DNA from: an uncultured Methanomassiliicoccales archaeon
GTDB lineage: Archaea; Thermoplasmatota; Thermoplasmata; Methanomassiliicoccales; Methanomethylophilaceae
Assembly (NCBI GenBank): GCA_959597175.1
Contig: CAUFXM010000013.1
Coordinates: 1 to 36,078, forward strand
Length of the DNA: 36,078 nucleotides
Direction of reading: 5' to 3'
This document shows positions 32,473-36,078 of the stretch, piece after piece. Within the stretch, counting starts at the first letter, position 1; each line of letters starts with the position of its first letter. Below the pieces are notes generated by a model. The model saw only the letters and a program-made list of their open reading frames with translations, made no database searches and was not told where the DNA came from. The translations under genes were made by a program, and so were the position numbers.

Positions 32473-32681
32473 GTTATCTGTGATTATGGGCGGCGGTGCC
32501 GCCCCGGGAAGGCGGCCGGCGGGCGCTGGGCATGTGCCGGGCGCGCCCGCTCGGCCTGTTTGGCTTCGCCTCGGTCGCGGAGCTCCCTCGGCTCCGCGTG
32601 GGACAGGGGCGGTTGGGTGCGGTGCGGGATGACAGGAGGGTGCGCCGGGGACGGCGCGGGGGGATGCCCGGGACGGCACCG
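32473..32681. other. Very GC-rich structured region upstream of rep (candidate origin)
   Basis: By hand count close to 80% GC, far above the surroundings, and no gene is supported. It contains a perfect hairpin CGCGGAGC (32576-32583) / GCTCCGCG (32591-32598) with a seven-base loop, and a ten-base palindrome GGGCGCGCCC at 32539-32548. Many runs of three or more G could form four-stranded structures. It lies between the rep start and the 111-residue gene, where double-strand origins of rolling-circle elements are often found. Confidence 0.5.
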
Positions 32682-33017
32682 TCATTCACCCTCCGGGTCG
32701 TCCTGCGTGGGAGACACCAGGTCGACTATCCTCACCGATTCGTTCCCGAGCCACGCGCCGTAGTGGGCGACGCGGTCGAGATGCTCGGCTCTGCTGACGG
32801 CACTCGCCATCGCTGCGTCGAGCCTCCTCTTGCCGAGGAGCTGCACTAGCGGGTGTTCAGAGAGGCCGAAGGCCTCGTACACGGCTATCCAGGAGAAGTA
32901 CTCCCTCGCGTCCCTGGGGTCGCAGAGGGCGATCTCCCTGGGGAGGGGGACCTTGGAGGATGCCCTGAGGGAGAGCATCCTGTCCGTTTCCGGATCTGTG
33001 GTGACGTTGAAGCTCAC
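32682..33017 (-). CDS. Uncharacterised 111-residue protein of the virus-like block
   Basis: This small soluble protein is not recognised. It opens VSFNVTTDPETDRML and has a helical middle (EYFSWIAVYEAFGLSEHPLVQLLGKRRLDAAMASAV). The GTG at 33015-33017 is chosen because it overlaps the stop of the ATPase gene by GTGA, the same coupling as elsewhere in this block; a longer frame would overlap the ATPase tail. It is the last gene before the GC-rich region and rep. No membrane segment. It could be an accessory to the ATPase or to replication. Confidence 0.6.
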   Translation of the reverse strand: MSFNVTTDPETDRMLSLRASSKVPLPREIALCDPRDAREYFSWIAVYEAFGLSEHPLVQLLGKRRLDAAMASAVSRAEHLDRVAHYGAWLGNESVRIVDLVSPTQDDPEGE

Positions 33018-33649
33018 AGCCTCACATCCCTGAGCATGTGGCTGTTCCTGTAGGACCACCACCAGACCTTCGGTATCGCGACGGACTCATTGAAGCGGGG
33101 GAAGAAGCACCAGCTCCTCGGTTCGAGTTCCGGATGCTGTCTTATGGACTCCTCGATCCAGATGTTGGCCAGAACCTGGTTCATGCGGAACTCGGGACGC
33201 TCGAACGCCAGGTCCTCGTCGTGCATCCTCTTGCACATGACCACCGCATCCTGCGACCTGACAAACTCTATGTCCGTGCCGGCCATGGACTGGGTTGTGA
33301 TGCAGACCACCGTGGACTTGTGGGATATGATGCCGAGCCAGCGCTGGAGCGTGGCGTCCTTCCCGGAGCCCCTGGAGTGGAACACCCTGTTCACGTCCTC
33401 GATGACCGCGACGGACCCCACGGGGATGTCGTTGGGGTCGGAGACCCTGCGGTAGCCTGGGAACATGGAGACGTCGTACTCCATGGGGTCCAGGAGGTAC
33501 ACCGGGCGGGTGTGCCAGCACAGGTCGATGAGCGAATGCAGGGAGCAGGACTTGCCCTGCTTCCCGCTCCCGACGGCGATGATGACTCCGTGCTCCATCC
33601 TGGAGATGTAGTCGACCGCCTTACTGGCCGTCACGGCTCTCACCTCCAT
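33014..33649 (-). CDS. P-loop ATPase of virion packaging/assembly type
   Basis: The 211-residue ATPase has Walker A in AVGSGKQGKSCSLH (about 26-39), Walker B in SVAVIEDVNRVF (about 82-93) and a following sensor-like VVCITTQSM (about 114-122). Size, lack of extra domains and the company of small membrane proteins recall genome packaging ATPases of membrane-containing archaeal viruses, the VP8 NTPase of pleolipoviruses, or Zot/pI assembly ATPases of inoviruses; the exact group is not decidable by eye. Zot proteins usually carry their own membrane helix, which is absent here. The ATG at 33647-33649 overlaps the previous gene by 29 bases. Function is inferred from the motif set and context. Confidence 0.75.
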   Translation of the reverse strand: MEVRAVTASKAVDYISRMEHGVIIAVGSGKQGKSCSLHSLIDLCWHTRPVYLLDPMEYDVSMFPGYRRVSDPNDIPVGSVAVIEDVNRVFHSRGSGKDATLQRWLGIISHKSTVVCITTQSMAGTDIEFVRSQDAVVMCKRMHDEDLAFERPEFRMNQVLANIWIEESIRQHPELEPRSWCFFPRFNESVAIPKVWWWSYRNSHMLRDVRL

Positions 33650-34439
33650 GACGCTGGCTCATGTCCCGACGGGGACGGTTGCCGTTGGGATCCCTGGGGT
33701 TCACGGTGAAGTCCAGGTAGTCCTCCGGGACCGACTCGTCCGAGTCGTGCTGCTCGTAATCGGTCTCGATCAGCCCGAGGGCCGAGGAGATCCTGTCGAG
33801 GTGCTTCCTCAGGGACGACCTGGCGTAACCCAGACCGATGACCTTCGGGTGGACCATGAGCTCCAGATTCTCCTCGAGCACCTGGTTCAGCGTTCTGTAC
33901 CACTTGCGGTAGGCGTCCTCCCTGGTCATCACCACGAGTGCGTTCTCGGTGTGTATCCAGCCGTAGTCGACCATCCCCCTTTCAAGATCCATGCCCTCCA
34001 CCAGGTAGACGGGGATTCCGGACATGGTGTGGTACACCACGTTGTTCCCCGTCTGCTGGATGTAGCGGAACATGTCGTCCGGGACGAACACGGCGCGGAG
34101 CAGATGGTTCTCCACATCGAGATGCACCAGCACCCTGCCGGAGGGGTGGTACAGGGATCTGACCACGAACCTCGCCAGCAGGGCGCCTGCTATCGGGGAC
34201 AGGAGAACGGGCCAGTACTCCTGCAGGGCGTCGACGATGGCGTCGGTGCCGAACATCCTCCACACCACGTACACACCGAAGAACCCGGCAGATACGGTGG
34301 CGGCGACGGCCGCCACCTTCCTCCACGGGGACTCCCTCGGCATCTCGGCATAGGCCTGTTCGGGGACGGAATCCCTCTGGGGTTCCTGCATGGTGTCCGC
34401 CGTCGGATCGAACTCCCTGGGCTGGTCGTCAGAGTACAT
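33621..34439 (-). CDS. Two-helix membrane protein, 272 residues
   Basis: The protein has a disordered acidic N terminus (1-40), two membrane helices (about 41-60 VAAVAATVSAGFFGVYVV and about 75-94 YWPVLLSPIAGALLARFVV), and a 170-residue cytosolic domain. That domain shows GRVLVHLDVENHLLRAVFVP and a helical part, ending in a charged tail. It is not recognised as a family. Directly upstream of and overlapping the ATPase gene, it may anchor that ATPase at the membrane or replace the membrane portion missing from it (inference). The ATG at 34437-34439 overlaps the end of the 36-residue gene by 11 bases, with GGTGAG as ribosome site. Confidence 0.7.
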   Translation of the reverse strand: MYSDDQPREFDPTADTMQEPQRDSVPEQAYAEMPRESPWRKVAAVAATVSAGFFGVYVVWRMFGTDAIVDALQEYWPVLLSPIAGALLARFVVRSLYHPSGRVLVHLDVENHLLRAVFVPDDMFRYIQQTGNNVVYHTMSGIPVYLVEGMDLERGMVDYGWIHTENALVVMTREDAYRKWYRTLNQVLEENLELMVHPKVIGLGYARSSLRKHLDRISSALGLIETDYEQHDSDESVPEDYLDFTVNPRDPNGNRPRRDMSQRHGGESRDGQ

Positions 34440-34539
34440 CGCTCACCTGCGTCTGGGCCTTCATGAGGCACCTGGAGAAGCTCCATCTGAACCCGATGAA
34501 CGCCCCTATCAGGCAGAGGATCAGTACCAGCGCTGACAT
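34429..34539 (-). CDS. 36-residue single-helix membrane peptide
   Basis: The mini-protein is almost entirely one hydrophobic helix (MSALVLILCLIGAFIGF) with a short basic C-terminal tail. The ribosome site GGGGTGAG precedes the ATG at 34537-34539, and it overlaps the preceding stop and the following start, as all genes here do. The size and helix-plus-basic-tail form resemble minor or major coat proteins of filamentous phages or small membrane proteins of pleomorphic viruses. It is below the length most annotation programs report. Confidence 0.65.
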   Translation of the reverse strand: MSALVLILCLIGAFIGFRWSFSRCLMKAQTQVSDVL

Positions 34540-34709
34540 TGTCTCACCCCGGAGTAGAGGATCATCCCTCCGGCGAACGCCATGACGCTTCCGATGGTGG
34601 AGAAGACGAGTGCTTCCCCCACATCCAGCATCGTGGAGATCAGCGGGACGATCCAAGCCGAACCGACGAAGAGCAGGAGCCCCACGATTATCCTCGGGAC
34701 GTTCATCAT
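34521..34709 (-). CDS. 62-residue two-helix membrane protein
   Basis: Starting MMNVPRIIVGLLLFVGSAW and followed by a second helix LVFSTIGSVMAFAGGMILY, this protein is a hairpin of two membrane segments with few loops. The ATG at 34707-34709 (or 34704) overlaps the stop of the 93-residue gene, and its own end overlaps the 36-residue gene by 19 bases. It is not recognised. The longer open frame upstream of this ATG is histidine- and arginine-rich shadow sequence. A virion membrane role is inferred from the block. Confidence 0.65.
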   Translation of the reverse strand: MMNVPRIIVGLLLFVGSAWIVPLISTMLDVGEALVFSTIGSVMAFAGGMILYSGVRQCQRWY

Positions 34710-34987
34710 CTGACCACCTTGCCCTGTCTGCACTGGCTGATGTCCGAGTAGAACGCGATGTAGATCAGCAGGCACTCGATGGCGCAGACGAACACCAGGA
34801 TGAACCCGGACAGCAGCCAGAACACCACAGGGTCGGTGGGGATGTTCTCCGTTATGGCTGAAGCCACGGTGTTCCCGGATGCGTCCAGCAGGAGGTGGGC
34901 CAGGTCGTCGCCCGTGGTGAGGGTGACGATCAGGTCCAGGATGAACACCGCGTTGATGATCCCCGACATCAGAGGAATCCACATCAT
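34706..34987 (-). CDS. 93-residue two-helix membrane protein
   Basis: It has one membrane helix near 4-24 (IPLMSGIINAVFILDLIVTL), an extracytoplasmic or lumenal acidic loop of about 30 residues (DASGNTVASAITENIPTDP), and a second helix near 55-78 (VVFWLLSGFILVFVCAIECLL), then a short basic end QCRQGKVVR. The ATG pair at 34985-34987 overlaps the stop of the 155-residue gene by four bases, so translation is coupled. Unknown family; the pattern of two helices with a short exposed loop is shared with its neighbours. Confidence 0.68.
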   Translation of the reverse strand: MMWIPLMSGIINAVFILDLIVTLTTGDDLAHLLLDASGNTVASAITENIPTDPVVFWLLSGFILVFVCAIECLLIYIAFYSDISQCRQGKVVR

Positions 34988-35451
34988 CTGTATCTCCTCC
35001 AGTCGGAGCCGTCGTAGAAGCGGCGGTCGTAGTACCCCTGCTGAGGGTCGATGTACTGCTGTCCCGTCCTCAGGCTATCGTGGTCCTGCCCGGAGCGCCT
35101 CGTGAAGATCGGGGTGTCGATGTACTCCTGCTTGAGGTTCATCTTATCGCGTGCGTAGTTCACCAGATAGCGGATGACCAATGCGAGCAGGAGGACGAAC
35201 ACCACGATGATGATCACCTGCGCCACCTCCTCGGGGATGCCCAGCGTGGTGGAGACCACGTTGGACAGCCCTCCGGTGAGGAAGAGGTAGGAGAAGCACC
35301 CGACGACCGCGACCTTGATGGTGTTGCCCCAGGTCAGGATCACCTTGGTGCCCGCTTGAGCGGCCTCGGCCGCACCGGATGCCGCGACCTTCCCTCCGCC
35401 TCCCCTGAAGAAGCTGGTCAGTGCTTTCGCAATAGAGCTCCAGGCGGACAT
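34984..35451 (-). CDS. 155-residue membrane protein with Tyr/Arg-rich tail
   Basis: The protein starts with an amphipathic, glycine/alanine-rich segment (SIAKALTSFF, GGGGKVAASG), has helices near 45-62 and 78-98 (VIIIVVFVLLLALVIRYLV), and ends in a 55-residue cytosolic tail rich in Tyr, Gln and Arg (YIDPQQGYYDRRFY). It is not recognised. The ATG at 35449-35451 follows the stop of the surface-protein gene by one base. A tail of this kind could contact nucleic acid beneath the membrane, as proposed for internal membrane proteins of pleolipoviruses; here it is inference. Confidence 0.68.
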   Translation of the reverse strand: MSAWSSIAKALTSFFRGGGGKVAASGAAEAAQAGTKVILTWGNTIKVAVVGCFSYLFLTGGLSNVVSTTLGIPEEVAQVIIIVVFVLLLALVIRYLVNYARDKMNLKQEYIDTPIFTRRSGQDHDSLRTGQQYIDPQQGYYDRRFYDGSDWRRYR

Positions 35452-35452
35452 C

Positions 35453-36076
35453 TCAGCGCCTCCCTCCGCTTCCGCGCACGTGGAAGGCGTACGCGGCCAG
35501 GACGATCACCACGACGACGATCCCCAGGAGGATCAGAATCTCGAAGAGACCGTCATCCTCGCTGTCGGCGGAATCATCGCCCGAGGGCTCGTCGCCTCCG
35601 GGGTTGTCTCCGGGCTCGTCATCGTCGTCCCCTCCGGGTGTGACGGACGCCTCCTTCCAGACGGCGGTGACATTCACATCGCCGGTGACGGTGACGGAAT
35701 CACCGGGCTGGAGGATGTCGTCTCCGATTCTCCAACCAGCGAACTCGAAGCCCTCCTTCTGACCGTCGTAGGACGGCAGGACGAAGGACGCTCCGCTGTC
35801 GGCTGTTGCAGCGGGAACTGTGATCGAGCCTCCGTCGACCTCGAAGGTTATCTCGAAGGTCTCGGGGACCTCCTCGCTCACCTGGGTCCACTTGGCGTAG
35901 AGTGTCATGGACCTCTTCACATCGGATGACCAGTCGTACTCCTCCTTCAGATCGGAGGAGGTGAACCATCCCCCGAACTCGTACCCGGACCTGACGGGGT
36001 CCGCGGGCTTCTCCGCAGGAACACCGTAGGCGGTCTGCTGTATCTCCCTGACCTGGGGCCCGCCGAGGGAGTCGAA
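35453..36076 (-). CDS. InlB-repeat surface protein with C-terminal membrane anchor (5' partial)
   Basis: The frame is open to the right edge, so the N-terminal part with any signal peptide is outside the window. The visible 207 residues hold one InlB B-repeat (Flg_new/Listeria-Bacteroides type: GYEFGGWFTSSD to MTLYAKW), a second copy less regular (FEFAGWRIGDD to VTAVWKE), an acidic Gly/Pro/Asp stalk of about 30 residues, a strong membrane helix (LILLGIVVVVIVLAAYAF) and the basic end HVRGSGGRR. This is the form of a stalked surface protein, C-terminally anchored with its bulk outside. As first visible gene of the viral-like block it could be the spike, or alternatively a host-type adhesin carried as cargo. 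Confidence 0.78.
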   Translation of the reverse strand, partial: FDSLGGPQVREIQQTAYGVPAEKPADPVRSGYEFGGWFTSSDLKEEYDWSSDVKRSMTLYAKWTQVSEEVPETFEITFEVDGGSITVPAATADSGASFVLPSYDGQKEGFEFAGWRIGDDILQPGDSVTVTGDVNVTAVWKEASVTPGGDDDDEPGDNPGGDEPSGDDSADSEDDGLFEILILLGIVVVVIVLAAYAFHVRGSGGRR

Positions 36077-36078
36077 GG

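Noticed and set aside
31183..32763. 526-codon plus-strand frame opposite rep
   Set aside because: Antisense shadow of the HUH Rep; no motif or ribosome site.
33038..34466. Two long plus-strand frames opposite the ATPase and 272-residue membrane protein
   Set aside because: Compositional shadows; the minus-strand frames hold Walker motifs and membrane helices.

Overview
The window looks like the chromosome of a methanogenic archaeon of the Thermoplasmata, most plausibly Methanomassiliicoccales (inference). Supporting signs are a free-standing archaeal RNA polymerase subunit Rpo11, TATA boxes about 25 bases before near-leaderless starts, an RNase III domain with no dsRNA-binding domain, very tight TGA/ATG-overlapped operons, and surface proteins of the BspA leucine-rich and InlB-repeat kinds. 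No database search was possible, so the taxonomy stays an inference.

Bases 1 to about 6470 are host chromosome: the end of a Fic AMPylase whose reading frame runs on antisense through RNase III, then rpo11 and truD as an overlapping pair, and a giant TPR scaffold protein on the minus strand. A tRNA-Gly(TCC) gene at 6474-6546 marks a boundary. About 100 bases beyond its 3' end lies a tyrosine recombinase. Everything from there to the right edge (at least 29.5 kb) reads as one integrated element or a stack of them, entered at the tRNA. I found no second copy of the tRNA 3' end, so the right border is outside the window.

Inside the element come: a divergent integrase and winged-helix control region with an inverted repeat (7.6-8.1 kb); an AT-rich non-coding region with spaced TTCAAAG repeats followed by a four-gene operon that includes a winged-helix protein and a widespread plasmid-related protein (9.1-10.9 kb); a surface cassette of a BspA-like LRR protein and a zinc-ribbon membrane protein, bracketed by two copies of one 12-base palindrome (11.5-13.7 kb); and a zinc-ribbon/TPR-like gene and an unknown gene (14.1-15.9 kb).

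The centre (16.0-25.6 kb) is a three-gene defence operon. It encodes an SNF2 helicase with a nuclease-like DUF3883 end, a DUF1156 Zn-ribbon adenine methyltransferase, and a DUF499 AAA ATPase with an Swt1/HEPN-like start. In family terms this is close to the core of a type 3 BREX system, but no PglZ, BrxF or BrxA is visible. The methyltransferase is split exactly at a run of eleven G; ten would restore a 925-residue protein. This is a strong candidate for an archaeal phase-variable defence switch. Minus-strand accessory genes follow (Abi-like, AbrB-like, AlbA/HATPase regulator; 25.9-29.7 kb).

The right end (29.9 kb to the edge) is a compact minus-strand virus-like module. Read in transcription order it has an InlB-repeat surface protein with a C-terminal anchor, four small membrane proteins including one of 36 residues, a larger membrane protein, a P-loop ATPase of the packaging/assembly kind, a small unknown protein, a very GC-rich hairpin region, and an HUH rolling-circle Rep. 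The layout recalls pleolipoviruses or inovirus-like elements, and I think it is an undescribed or little-described integrated archaeal virus.
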